A stretch of DNA of 64,000 bases. It comes from Sphaerulina vaccinii (lineage: Eukaryota; Ascomycota; Dothideomycetes; Mycosphaerellales; Mycosphaerellaceae). Both the position numbers and the translations under genes were made by a program. The stretch lies in contig JAKUDP010000028.1 of NCBI GenBank assembly GCA_022570795.1, forward strand, positions 1,116,001 to 1,180,000. Direction: 5' to 3'. The notes below the pieces were generated by a model, which was not told where the DNA came from, ran no database searches, and was given only the letters and a program-made list of their open reading frames with translations. Positions 1-10,376 of the stretch are shown piece after piece (positions within the stretch are counted from its first letter, which is position 1; each line of letters starts with the position of its first letter).

Positions 1-3000
1 AAACCTCTCCCTGGTGAAGCCGACTACGTTCCGCCGGCGTCCCCTCAGTCTGGCGCAGGGAATCCAGCGGCAGCTCTAGCAGGCATAATCGCGCAAAGGA
101 CGGGAGGTGCTGCTGCATCGCCCACCACTGATCGAGCACTGGCCTCTCCTCCTCTTCCACAACGATCGCAGTATACGCCAGAAGAGAGCGACGAGGAAGC
201 TGCGCCCTCTTTGCCACGCCGTCCGCCATCACAGACTCTCTCGCCGTCTTCGCCTGCGCCGCTCCAGACGCAGTACGCATCTCGAGTTTCGCCAGACCCA
301 TCAGGGGTACAGACATCTCCACCCTACAACCGGGCTGCCTCCGCGCCATACGACGACGAGTATGCAGAAGAGGTGACCTCACCACGAGGTTTCCACCTCT
401 ACAATGTGCATGAAATGGTGTCACACATGGGCAAGAACAAGAAAATGCCCACGACCCTCGGCATTAACATCGCCAAGGGCATCATCATGATCAGTCCGGA
501 GAGGAGCAGAGACGGCCCCAGTAAGGAGTGGACTGCGGAGAAGCTCACACATTATAGCATTGAAGGGAAGCATGTGTTCGTAGAACTAGTGAGACCGAGC
601 AAGAGCATTGATTTCCACGCGGGAGCCAAGGATACCGCTCAAGAAATTGTGTCTGCACTGGGTGAGCTGGCAGGCGCAGTGCGACAGGAAGGTCTACGGG
701 AGGTATTGGCAGCAAGTACTGGAACTGGAGGTGGGCTCAAGAAGGGGAAGATGCTCTATGAGTTCATGGCGCAGGGAGACGACGAAGTGACAGTGGCGCA
801 AGAAGATGAAGTCATTGTCCTTGACGACGTCAAAAGCGAGGAGTGGTGGATGGTGAGGCGTATAAAGAATGGCAAGGAGGGTGTAGTACCCTCTTCGTAC
901 GTTGAGATCACGGGTGTTATCTCGCAAGGTCCGGAGTCGATTACGGGATTGAATGCTGCTCGAAGCACTGTAGAGCAAAATCGTCTGGAAGAGGAACGCT
1001 TGACGAAACAAGCTGCAAAGAAGAAGCGGGAAAGCGAGATCATACCACCGGAACGGCACAGCAGTCTGGCTGGAGACACACGGCGCACATCAATGCGTGG
1101 CTCGGAGAAGCGAAGCTCGAAAGATCAACCGAAGAGCAAGCCAAACACAAGTCGTGTGAGAACGTGGGAAGATCGTAGCGGTACTTTCAAGGTTGAGGCT
1201 GAGTTCATTGGACTGCGCGAAGGAAAGATTCATCTACACAAACTGAACGGCGTTAAGATTGCCGTCCCGGTATCGAAAATGGCCATTCAAGATCTAGAGT
1301 ATGTCGAACGTGCTACGGGAGCAAGTCTGGATGATGATAAGCCACTCTCCGACATCAAGCGCCGAAATACGCAGCGACAAAACGGCACTCGATCAGCGGC
1401 AGGCGCCAGTATCCAGAAGAAATCGGACTATGACTGGTTCGACTTCTTCCTGCAATGCGGTGTCGATCCACATGTATGCGAGCGATATGCTGGCTCGTTT
1501 TCGAAAGACAATATGGGGCCGGAGGTCCTGCCAGATGTGAACCAGCAACTGCTACGGACATTGGGTCTTAAGGAGGGCGATATCTTACGTGTGATGAAGT
1601 TCTTGGACAACAAGTACGACCGGCATCTGCAGGTTGCATCGCCAACGGGGCAGGACGAAGGCTCTAGTGGAGGTTTGTTCGCTGGCCCTGGTGGCGTATT
1701 GAAGAACAACACCAGAAAAGGACGACCTGCGCCGGCAGTACAGACCAATGACGTTGTGGATGAGAGCGCATTCAAGGAGAAATCAGAAAGTGCAGGTGTC
1801 AAGACGCCACTAGCAGACGCAAAGTCTAGTTCTGCCGGCAAGTCAAACGGTTTCGACGATGATGCTTGGGATGTGAAGCCACAACGATCGCAAACGCCTA
1901 CAGCAGCAGCTGCTCCAGCGCCTCAAGAACCACCCAAGCCATTGATTAACGACGATATTGCTTCATTGTCCATATCTGCACCTCCGCTCCAACCAACCCC
2001 AGCACCACAACCACAGCCCGCGGTGCAAGCTCAACAGACTGCGCAAGCAGCGCCTGCTCCAGCACCAGTTGCAAACCAAGCGATATTCGACAAGATTGCT
2101 TCTTTGGCACCTGCTGCTCGTCAACAGCAGCCGCAGCCTACCGGATTCCAGCAACCTATGCAAACCGGCTATCAACAGCAGCAAATGCAACCTCAACAGA
2201 CTGCCATGCCACGACAACGACCTGCGGCACCACTACAGACTGGAGGAGGTTCTTTCGGTATGCCACCTCCACCGAGAGCTGCATCAGCGCCAGGCTTCCC
2301 ACCTCAACAACAGTCTTCCTTCGGACCACCGCCACTGCAGGCACAGCTTACTGGCTACCAGCCGCAGAACCAGATACCACAGCAGCAACAATTCCAGCCA
2401 ATGCAGCCACAACAAACTGCATATCAACCGCAAGGCTTCAACCAAGGGTTTCAGCAGCAGAACAGCATTCAGGCAATGCAACAGAACTATCCTCCAATGC
2501 AGCCTCAGCCTACAGGATTTCAGCCACAAAGCCAGTTTGGCCAGCAATACGGACAGCAGCAACCTACCGGCTTTCAGCAACCCATGCAGACTGGATACCA
2601 GCAGCAACTGGTCAACGGCGCACAGACTGGATCTCCTTTCGCAGACCCGCCTCGTCAACCGTACCAACCAATGCCGTCAGGCCTGTCGAACTCTTTCACA
2701 GCGCAGCAGACTGGATTTCAACCATCTTTTAACATGACACAGCCTACAGGCATGAACGGGTATGCCAACCCGCCTGTGCCCAACCTTCCTCCACAACAGA
2801 CTGGAGGCGTCTTCGGACCTTCGCAGCCTCTATCTATACCGGCCGCGCCACTTGTGCCTCAGAAGACTGGACCTCCGCCTCCAGTACGCTTTGGTATGCA
2901 GCCTGGGGCCAAGCCCTTAATGCCTCAGCCTACCGGCAGGGCGAACCTGTCTAAAGCGAGTAAGTACAGTCCGTCTGCAAAGGTACAAAGTGTGCATGCA

Positions 3001-3047
3001 TATACTGATTTTCCATTCTAGCCCCGCAAAACCCATTCGGCTTCTGA
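1..3047 (+). CDS. SLA1: SLA1-like actin cytoskeleton/endocytosis adaptor (5' truncated by window)
   Basis: The reading frame is open to the left edge, so the N-terminus (normally further SH3 domains) is outside. Exons are 1-2959 and 3022-3047, joined by a 62-nt GT-AG intron; splicing gives a C-terminus ending NPFGF. In the visible 994 residues an SH3 domain lies at about 250-304, the SLA1 homology domain 1 at about 387-455 and the SHD2/SAM-like domain at about 476-540. A Gln/Pro-rich tail with about 15 QxTG motifs runs from about 710 to 980. In yeast this family couples clathrin-coat cargo (NPFxD signals, read by SHD1) to Arp2/3 activators at cortical actin patches, and the TG repeats are phosphorylated by Ark/Prk kinases. 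Gene identity is firm; the missing 5' end is only a window artefact. Confidence 0.93.
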
Positions 3048-3239
3048 GCTGTGAGCGTTCCTTGTAAGATGTGATAAACAGCAGCATTAGAATGTGAGGG
3101 ATGTACATAGTGTAATACATTCGCTATAATACCTGCAAATAACGAGTGGCTTTCAAGCACTCATTACCATGATGATAATCTTTCACTACGGTTTGACCCT
3201 TGCCGTGCCAGTCAGAGATACAATGCGAAGACGACTATA

Positions 3240-3400
3240 ATCGCTAGCTCGGATCTCATATGCACCTGCTTGTTCGGGAGCCTTACCATCGTAAAGACGC
3301 TCGTCGACTTCTGATGACAGCATCAGCTACAGTCTAAGACAGGTACACCTTGATCAATGGCTAGGAAACGTAATAGAGAGCGCACGAGGGCAGAACAACA
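3240..3400 (+). repeat. Diverged duplicate segment, copy 1
   Basis: About 130-160 bp recognisably similar to 5370-5510, same orientation. Shared words include ATGCACCTGCTTGTTCGG, GACAGCATCAGCTACAGTC and GATCAATGG with similar spacing. The two copies bracket the minisatellite and the broken FAD monooxygenase. Confidence 0.7.
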
Positions 3401-3438
3401 AGGGGATAGTAGGTAGGGGAGGTAGAGGGGAGGTAGTA

Positions 3439-3513
3439 GATCGACGAGCTTGCGAGGAGGTTCACTACCGACACTCTACTCGCGAAGCTTCGCAAGGAAG
3501 GCCTCCGGCGGTC
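3439..3513 (+). repeat. 75-bp dispersed repeat, copy A
   Basis: Matches the reverse complement of 10911-10985 over all 75 positions without a gap, with 69 identical by eye. It contains the 12-bp palindrome GCGAAGCTTCGC. Both copies are open in one frame, so they may be pieces of a repeated coding element. Confidence 0.8.
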
Positions 3514-3639
3514 GACTGTCGAGGGGAGTAGGTATGTTTTCTAGGTAGGTCGTGTTTTAGGGAGAGGATGTTTTAGGAGTAGATATCTATATTCTAGAAG
3601 AGGAAGTGTTTTCGGAGGGAGAGGAAACAAGTTATTAGA

Positions 3640-3930
3640 GTAGGAGTGCTAGGAAAACTTATAGCGCCCGAGGAAAACTTACAGAGCCCGGTTGGAAACT
3701 CCTAGAGGGTAAGGAAAACTCCTAGAGTATAAGGAAAACTCCTAGAGTATAAGGAAAACTCCTAGAAAAACTCACAGAGCCCGAGAAAAACTCCTAGAGG
3801 GTAAGGAAAACTCCTAGAAAAACTTATAGAGCCCGAGGAAAACTCCTAGAGTATAAGGAAAACTCTATAAGGCGAACTTATAGAGCCCGAGGAAAACTCC
3901 TAGAGTACTAGGCTAATTCCCGGAGTACTA
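3640..3930. repeat. Degenerate ~20-bp minisatellite
   Basis: About a dozen tandem variants of a 20-bp unit, mainly GTATAAGGAAAACTCCTAGA alternating with AGAGCCCGAGGAAAACTTAT-like units. Degenerate AAACTCCT words continue to about 4200 and run into the 3' end of the FAD monooxygenase remnant. Confidence 0.85.
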
Positions 3931-4149
3931 AATATTTCTACTAATAATAGTTTTCTAGACATAGGGAAACTCCTGCGAATACTCGTACGTAGAAGAAGGG
4001 AAGACTCCCAAAAAAACCTCCTGCGAAAGACTCGTGCGCAAAACAGGAAATGTTCCCTAAACTTCTTCGCAATATTTTCTCCTAGATAGGAAATACTCTC
4101 TCTCGCTAAACTTCTACGCAATGTTTCTACCGATAGAACAACATACTTC

Positions 4150-5053
4150 CAAAACTCCTATACATATTCCAGTATAATAGGGAGAGCTCCCAAAACTCCT
4201 TGAGCCACACACGTTCCTCGTCATTTGAAAGCCACTCGTACGCACTCTTCCAGGGCTCACAAAAGTTCCTGGCAAATGTTATAAGCTGCTGCTTAGACCA
4301 ATTCTCATGCCCAGGTGGTGCTTCGTATGATATATAGTGGAAGAAGGACTAGTTCTCCGGGTGTGCTTCGTCTTCAGCGTCGTGTACGGCGAGAATGCAA
4401 GCGTGCCCTGCAGGATGAATTCCGACCTGATATAGATGGTGAAAAGGTGGTTCACGTAGAGCCAAGGCGTGTTCACGAGTGTGTTTCGTATATATCATCG
4501 CAGTTGCGAAGTTGCCGACGGGAGATAGCGCTGCTTGGTCTGATCCAAGTAGAAGACAGCGAACTGTTGATTGCGCTCCATCACAACCCACTACTAGACT
4601 CCCAGTATCCCGCGAGCCGTCGCTGAATGTTGCTGTGACTTGGTTGTCGCCGTAATCAATACCAACGATATCTGTCCCAAATTGGACATCGAGATCTTGT
4701 AGCAGCCACTTGCGGAACTTGTCACGCTTGAGTCGGTAGAACTTGGAGGACTCCAGCGTCTTGATTGCTTCTCCATTGAGTAGAGGCATGCGAAAGTGCT
4801 CTTCCTCGAGATCAATATGCGGGTCGACTTGACAATCATCGAGCGTGGCCAGAAAGTGTGCAGGCACAAGTGCCTTCAGAGCATCAATGCCCCAGTGCAG
4901 TCCGAAGTCCCAGTTGCGCTTGCTACTAGCAACGGAAGGTGCGCGTTCGTAGATAGCGAATGCTATGCCAGCCTTCTTTAGGCCTTGCGCGAAGGCTAGA
5001 CCTGTGATTCCAGCACCAATTATTAGTATTCTGGTATCACTTTGAGCTGCCAT
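4150..5053 (-). pseudogene. FAD-dependent monooxygenase, broken (in-frame stop and lost C-terminus)
   Basis: Starting at 5053 (ATG), the protein begins with a dinucleotide-binding GxGxxG motif (IIGAGITGLAFAQGL) followed by the ExR region, as in the FAD_binding_3 class of flavoprotein monooxygenases. A second conserved motif, VVGCDGAQSTVR, lies at about residue 155. The frame hits TAG at 4349-4351 where relatives usually have Trp, then stays open to about 4150 with family-like sequence (CEPWKSAYEWL). It finally dissolves into minisatellite-derived sequence before the GD-type FAD motif of the C-terminal half. Full-length members are usually about 400-450 residues; here about 235 precede the stop. 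TGG to TAG on this strand equals C-to-T in a CpA context on the other, as expected for RIP. A non-functional remnant is the best reading. Confidence 0.8.
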
Positions 5054-5369
5054 GATTTGGTTGTCGTAGCAAATAACTTCGTGCGAGTGCTTGGAGTGCA
5101 GTGAGCACAGATGAGTCAAGCTATAGCTCCTATGGGGCTCGTTATCATGCTGGTCGTCTCTGTAGCGAGTTGCGCCACTGAGTCGCACGGCAGCAGTCTG
5201 AGCAGCGAGAAGGATTTTTCCTGGTGCACTCATGATACTGTGCTTGCGAGCCTTGAAATATAGTCGAGAGCTTCTTCCTCTTCTGCCCCAGACTCGTTAT
5301 TGAGCCAATGAACCTCGTCTGGTCATGGTCTAGCTGTGTTGGTCAAAGATACCAGGAGAAAGCTTGCCA

Positions 5370-5510
5370 TGCTCGCTTGGGATCCAATATGCACCTGCTT
5401 GTTCGGAAACACCATGATCGTGGTTACCTCCAACGACAGCATCAGCTACAGTCAAAAGAAGATGTATCTCGATCAATGGTCTAGGAAATGTGAAGGAGAG
5501 AGAAAGACGA
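5370..5510 (+). repeat. Diverged duplicate segment, copy 2
   Basis: Second copy of the segment at 3240-3400, lying in the roughly 600-bp gap between the monooxygenase start and the MMS19 start. The rest of 5054-5648 shows no further gene and should hold both promoters of this divergent pair. Confidence 0.7.
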
Positions 5511-5648
5511 GCCCTGCCGGAGCGGCCCGAGAGCTGGCCGATCTCGCTTATCTGACAAGTGATGGCTTGTCCATTACCTCAACTAGTGAAAATCATCGAC
5601 CTGTCCTGTCCTACTATCAAATTCATCCTCGACACGGGAAATGTTGAC

Positions 5649-8600
5649 ATGTCTGACATACAACTCTACCTCTTCGAGGTGGATAAGAACAAGACGGAAG
5701 CCTTGAGAATAGCAGCCGAGAGTGCTGAAAAGCTTGACAGGAAGCAAGTCAAACTGATTGCCCTCATCACAAGCCTTGAGGAATACATCAACAACAAAGA
5801 TGATGGTACCCTCCGTGGCAAGGCTGTGTCATATCTTGCCGATGTGCTTGAGAAAGTCGACTCGAAGACGCTCTCACTGCAGGAGCGCCGACTGCTGACG
5901 GACTTCATTCTTGGCAGAATTGATGGAGATGTCGAAGGCATCGGTGCTTCGGCGAGAGCACTGATGGCTTTGGAGGAGAGAGGGAAGTGGGACGGCGAGA
6001 CTGCACAAAGAGTCATGCGGACTTTCCTCGACCACACTCATCCATTGAGACAATTCAAGCTCCAAACTGAACGATTCCCGATTGTCCAACTCGTTGACCG
6101 GTTACTGGCAAAGTATCGATCTGCAATCAAGCAGATGAACGATGAAGATCCAGAGCTCATACCATCATTGATCTCATACTTCGAAGGAGAGAAGGATCCT
6201 AGGAATCTCATGATTGTCTTTTCACTTCTGCAGGTGCCCATGGCGGAATGGGATATTCAGGCATATGCGCAGGACATGTTCGATGCTGTCTTCAACTACT
6301 TCCCGATCACATTCAAGCCGCCTCCAGATGATCCTTATGGTATAACAGCCCAAGATCTCAAGGATAGGCTTCGAGACTGTATTGCAGCAAACTCGGACTT
6401 TGCACCCTATGCTTTCCCTGCTCTCTTGGACAAGCTGGACTCGACCTCGATGAACACAAAACGTGACGTACTTCATACGATACAAGCTTGCACAACAAGC
6501 TACGCCGTCAACACCATCAACTTGTACTCTGTCCCATTGTGGGATGCTTTGAAGTTTGAAATCATCAACGTCCAAGAGGAGGATCTTGCTGAAGAGTCGC
6601 TGAAAGCTTTGGCACTGATTGCTGGCAAGCTCTCTATGCATGAGGGCGCCCTCAGTGCTTATGTGCGACCTATAATCAAAGAGTGTAACGAACACCTCGA
6701 GGATGCACCTACCAAGCAATCACAGGGCGCTGGACGGATTATTCTGGCTGTGGCAAAAGCAGGTCCACTTGTGGCCGACAAGATTGCGCAAGGCATGCTG
6801 CCAACACTGTTCCTCTACTACGAATCCACGTCCTCGATTGCAAAGCGGCGCGGATTGCTGGAGGTATATAATAGCCTTGTTCAGGCCTATGGTGGGCTAC
6901 AAGCAACCAGGAAGGAGGTCAACCTGGAAGCCATGCAAGCATTCCTCGACAAGGCTCTGGAACATATGCTGCATGCGCTTGCCAAAGCGCCGAAAGCAGA
7001 GGTGTCCTTCCGTTTGACGGCACTGAATGGCCTGATTCAACTTGTCAGCGTCAAGAGCCTACTACCAGTGGAGAAAGTGGCAGTGGCCGTAAAGGCTATA
7101 AATGAAGTGGTGCTTCACGAGAAGATAGAGGGTCACGGCGACATCAGAAAAGAAGCCATAGCTGCGCTTCTGGAGCTTGCTGCTGTTGCGCCAGAAACGA
7201 TACGTCAAGAAACGGTGCCGGCGTTCATGGTCGAGCTGCCAGACGAATCTGATGATAGACGAACTTATGGACCCGTACTGGAGGCTTTCGCTCAGTTGAG
7301 CCATGAATTACAGGTATTCGACACAGTTGTGCTACGGCTGAAGAACAAGCTGAAGGCTGCACAATCGCAGAACGCCTCGAGCCCATTCTCACGGGATCTG
7401 CTTCTCGCCATACTCTACTGCTTCACTCGTGGGTCGCCACTGAATGCGGAGGACGCACCCATCCGAGGCGAGTACTATACAGACTATGCGGAACCAATGA
7501 TCAAGCAGCTGCGCGAGAGTACCTTGGACAGCAAAGATAGTGCAACTGCCGACATTGTTGGCCGACTGACGAATCACATCTTACGGGCACAAACGCCTCA
7601 CTTCCAGGCTACGGTATACAACAAAGACCTCGAGTGGCTGTCACCGTCAACAGCAACTACGCCAGATGAGTCAACTAGACGCATATGCGAATATGCACCT
7701 TTTGCGCTCCACTACTACGCCGCTCTGAGGCCAGCGGTCGTGGACGCCGAAGACATCATGGCAACTCTCCGAACTCAATCAAGCTTTCTCCTGGATAGTC
7801 CTTCAAGCCAGATAATTAGCGCTCCAGTCATCCGCCATCTCTCACTTGCGATCAACAAATTTCTGGAGCCAAAGAGCATAGAGAACTCGCTACAATCTGC
7901 CGGGATCGATGTCCAAGCTCTCCTTGCCGACCACGAGAACACAACAAAGAGCAGCATAGCTTTCGCGGTGCTCAAAGCCCTAATAGTGCAAGGCAAGTGC
8001 GGTCCACTTACTTCGAAGTACCTACAAACGCTCCTCGAAGTCCTTTCTCGAGCCGACAAGTCTTTCGCGAGGAGATTCGCTGGCCTCCTAGCGCCGGACG
8101 ACATCTTATCCAAAGACAACCATTGTGTCATCTCGGGGCTCTACAAGCAGAAAGCATTCAGCCAGCTCGTCAAACCTATCGTTGAGCGCGTCCAAGACGC
8201 CGACCCCTCGGCAAAGACCAACTACCTCACGGCGATGTCTGGTATTCTCCAATGGCTGCCATATTCTGTCGTCGAATCATCTCTGCTGACTCTGCTACCT
8301 CCGCTGCTACAGTGCATGGACTTGAAAGATACTGCAGACCAGACTGTCAAGTACTCTACGCTCGTCATGTTCGAGCCTCTACTCATGCATGATCCCACTA
8401 TCGCTGCAGAACACTCCCGATCGCTCATCACACGTCTCCTGGACGCGACTCAGGCACCGAACAACGAACCTCGAGTGCGTTCGAAAGCTTTGAGATGTTT
8501 GGCTTTGGTACCGAAGCAGCTGAAGCAGGAGGCAGTGATACCATATCGTCGGCCAGTTGTCAAGCAGCTCCTAGGATGTCTGGACGACAGCAAGCGTAGA

Positions 8601-8672
8601 GTCAGATTGGAAGCTGTGAAGTGTAGGAGTGCTTGGCTGGCATTGGAAGAGGCCACGGAGGAGGATGAGTGA
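5649..8672 (+). CDS. MMS19: MMS19/MET18 HEAT-repeat cytosolic iron-sulfur targeting factor
   Basis: A single exon of 1007 residues. The frame opens earlier at 5559, but the ATG at 5649 gives the family-typical start MSDIQLYLFEVDKNK, so it is preferred. The protein is a helical HEAT-repeat solenoid; the C-terminal repeats (about residues 850-1000, including RVRSKALRCLALVPKQL) are the most conserved. In yeast and animals MMS19 acts in the CIA targeting complex that hands 4Fe-4S clusters to DNA polymerases, helicases such as XPD, and other nuclear enzymes, which explains its older links to excision repair and TFIIH. No lesions are seen. It lies divergently from the broken monooxygenase. Confidence 0.93.
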   Translation: MSDIQLYLFEVDKNKTEALRIAAESAEKLDRKQVKLIALITSLEEYINNKDDGTLRGKAVSYLADVLEKVDSKTLSLQERRLLTDFILGRIDGDVEGIGASARALMALEERGKWDGETAQRVMRTFLDHTHPLRQFKLQTERFPIVQLVDRLLAKYRSAIKQMNDEDPELIPSLISYFEGEKDPRNLMIVFSLLQVPMAEWDIQAYAQDMFDAVFNYFPITFKPPPDDPYGITAQDLKDRLRDCIAANSDFAPYAFPALLDKLDSTSMNTKRDVLHTIQACTTSYAVNTINLYSVPLWDALKFEIINVQEEDLAEESLKALALIAGKLSMHEGALSAYVRPIIKECNEHLEDAPTKQSQGAGRIILAVAKAGPLVADKIAQGMLPTLFLYYESTSSIAKRRGLLEVYNSLVQAYGGLQATRKEVNLEAMQAFLDKALEHMLHALAKAPKAEVSFRLTALNGLIQLVSVKSLLPVEKVAVAVKAINEVVLHEKIEGHGDIRKEAIAALLELAAVAPETIRQETVPAFMVELPDESDDRRTYGPVLEAFAQLSHELQVFDTVVLRLKNKLKAAQSQNASSPFSRDLLLAILYCFTRGSPLNAEDAPIRGEYYTDYAEPMIKQLRESTLDSKDSATADIVGRLTNHILRAQTPHFQATVYNKDLEWLSPSTATTPDESTRRICEYAPFALHYYAALRPAVVDAEDIMATLRTQSSFLLDSPSSQIISAPVIRHLSLAINKFLEPKSIENSLQSAGIDVQALLADHENTTKSSIAFAVLKALIVQGKCGPLTSKYLQTLLEVLSRADKSFARRFAGLLAPDDILSKDNHCVISGLYKQKAFSQLVKPIVERVQDADPSAKTNYLTAMSGILQWLPYSVVESSLLTLLPPLLQCMDLKDTADQTVKYSTLVMFEPLLMHDPTIAAEHSRSLITRLLDATQAPNNEPRVRSKALRCLALVPKQLKQEAVIPYRRPVVKQLLGCLDDSKRRVRLEAVKCRSAWLALEEATEEDE

Positions 8673-9370
8673 TTTCAGAAAGCTACATACAAGATGACAG
8701 ACTACACTCTCCTCTCGTATAGACGGCCTCTTAGATGAAAAGTATACAGAATGTCAAACTTGCGAAAATGTATAGCTACCAGATGTTGAACACTCTTTTT
8801 GGTTCTTGACTACTACCACACAACTTTTGTAGCTACATAGCAGACCAATCAACATTCCGAGCGGAAATATGTCTGGTCACTACTCGGTATGTACAGTAGG
8901 TAAATGTTTGGAGAATGGTCAAGTAGCACATTCCAATTCGCAGGACAGACAGGTCAGTGCTCGTCCTGATCGAGCAGGTGTACCCGGTCGTGGCACTCCG
9001 ATAATCCAATCTAGGAAATTTTGGACCAATCACTCGGTGCTGGCTTCTCGCAACAATCTGGTGTAAGAATGAGAGCAGAAGCGGGCTATAAGTAACTTTG
9101 TTGTAGTATTCGAAAACCAGAGAGGAACTCCGACAGTAAGTACTCCTGCCTCCTTAGCAAAGATCTATGCGATCGATCGATAATACACCAAACATTCGAA
9201 AGAAGAGACAGACAGAGCATGCGTGAAATTTTCATTTTCATTTTCTTCTCGAGCCTTATGCCTACCTAGCCTGCCTGCCTGGTGCCCAACGAGACGATAC
9301 CAACCTTCCTCCCCTGGAAGCAGCTGAGGGAACGACATCCGACCACACTCGTACACAAACAATATCCTTC
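8673..9370. other. Intergenic, tail-to-tail
   Basis: About 700 bp between the convergent 3' ends of MMS19 and the GH128 gene. It includes short AT-rich stretches and a TTTTCATTTTCATTTTC run, probably untranslated 3' sequence. I see no gene. Confidence 0.6.
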
Positions 9371-10376
9371 TCAAAATTTGTCGTAGAGCTCCCCAAACTT
9401 GCTCAGCTCGCCGTTGGCGGCCACTAGGTTGCCTCGAAGAGTCCCTGGAGCGCCAGCCATAAACCTGAATTCATTAAGTCAGCTTCTTTTTTTCCAAAAC
9501 ACAACCATACCGCGAGACTCACCAACTATACTTCTCAACCCAATCCAGTCTATCCATCTCACTCATAGCCTTTCTCATAAACTCCTCAACCTCCTCATCC
9601 GTGCCACCCTGGACCCCAAATTCCGTGACCCATATTGGATACTTCCCTTTTCCAACATTCTCATATGTATCATACAAATGATTGCGGAAAGAATCGAAAT
9701 CTGTAGCACCTCCATACCAGTGAACCGGAATGAAATCAATGTTACACCCGGCACTGTGACAGCCATCTAAAAATTTCGCCAACCATTCATTTCCCTCATT
9801 GGGTCGTTGACTATTCGTTACTCCTGGGGCACCTAGACGAAAGTCCTCGGAACGATACGGAGAGATATGTTGCAGATATGCTGTTACGGCGTCGTTGACG
9901 GCCATACAACTTGAAACCCCTGGACCGCATTGATCGGGTTCGTTGAAGCTGAGAAGTTCCTTCCAGCCTGCGTCTTTGGCTGCTGCGACGTCTGCGGGCC
10001 ATCTGGAGGTTTTCTCTGGACGTGCACACCAGAGCATAGGTACGAATTGTAGATTCATAGGTCCGGAGGTTGGGTCGACATTTGGGTCGTGGGTAGCAGA
10101 GTACCAGTTGTATGCCCATGAGACTTTGGAGTCACTCTGACTGGATTGGCCTGGGCATGTTGTGCTTGATGAGAAGAGGTTTGTGACGTCTGCGTGATTG
10201 TACGAGAGTCCTCGTTTGCCTGAGCTGGATTTTGGTGATGATGGTGTGCAGGCCGCTGATGTGATGGTCGAGACAGAGGCGTTACGATTCGGATCGGCGG
10301 CGTAATCGGCGTGCGGTCTGGCGGTCGAAAAGCCGCATAGGATGAAGAGCGTCGAAAGAGTGGACAGGATCTTCAT
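9371..10376 (-). CDS. Secreted GH128-type glycoside hydrolase (Asl1-like)
   Basis: Two exons, 9523-10376 and 9371-9464, with a 58-nt intron, give 315 residues. The ATG at 10376 is chosen over the upstream in-frame start because it begins a clear signal peptide (MKILSTLSTLFILCGFSTA). After a Ser/Thr-rich spacer the catalytic core starts at KRGLSYN and carries VSWAYNW, VPMLW, the acid/base motif FNEPDQ and the nucleophile motif WVTEFGV. It ends in the usual GLRGNLV-like strand, here encoded by exon 2. Family members are endo-beta-1,3-glucanases or cell-wall proteins of fungi; secretion and a role on cell-wall glucan are inferred. Confidence 0.9.

Larger units (their letters stand above)
3048..4140. 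repeat. Repeat island downstream of SLA1
   Basis: No intact gene is seen. The stretch holds, in order: the SLA1 3' flank; a 130-160 bp segment (about 3240-3400) that recurs at about 5370-5510; a purine-rich GGTAGG-like tract (3400-3440); a 75-bp dispersed repeat (3439-3513); and a degenerate minisatellite (about 3640-3930). The A/G-rich remainder (to about 4140) shares the AAACTCCT word with the minisatellite. Confidence 0.7.

Noticed and set aside
4150..5053. Secondary-metabolite cluster suggested by a monooxygenase
   Set aside because: No synthase, transporter or regulator lies nearby; neighbours are SLA1 and MMS19, and the gene is broken.
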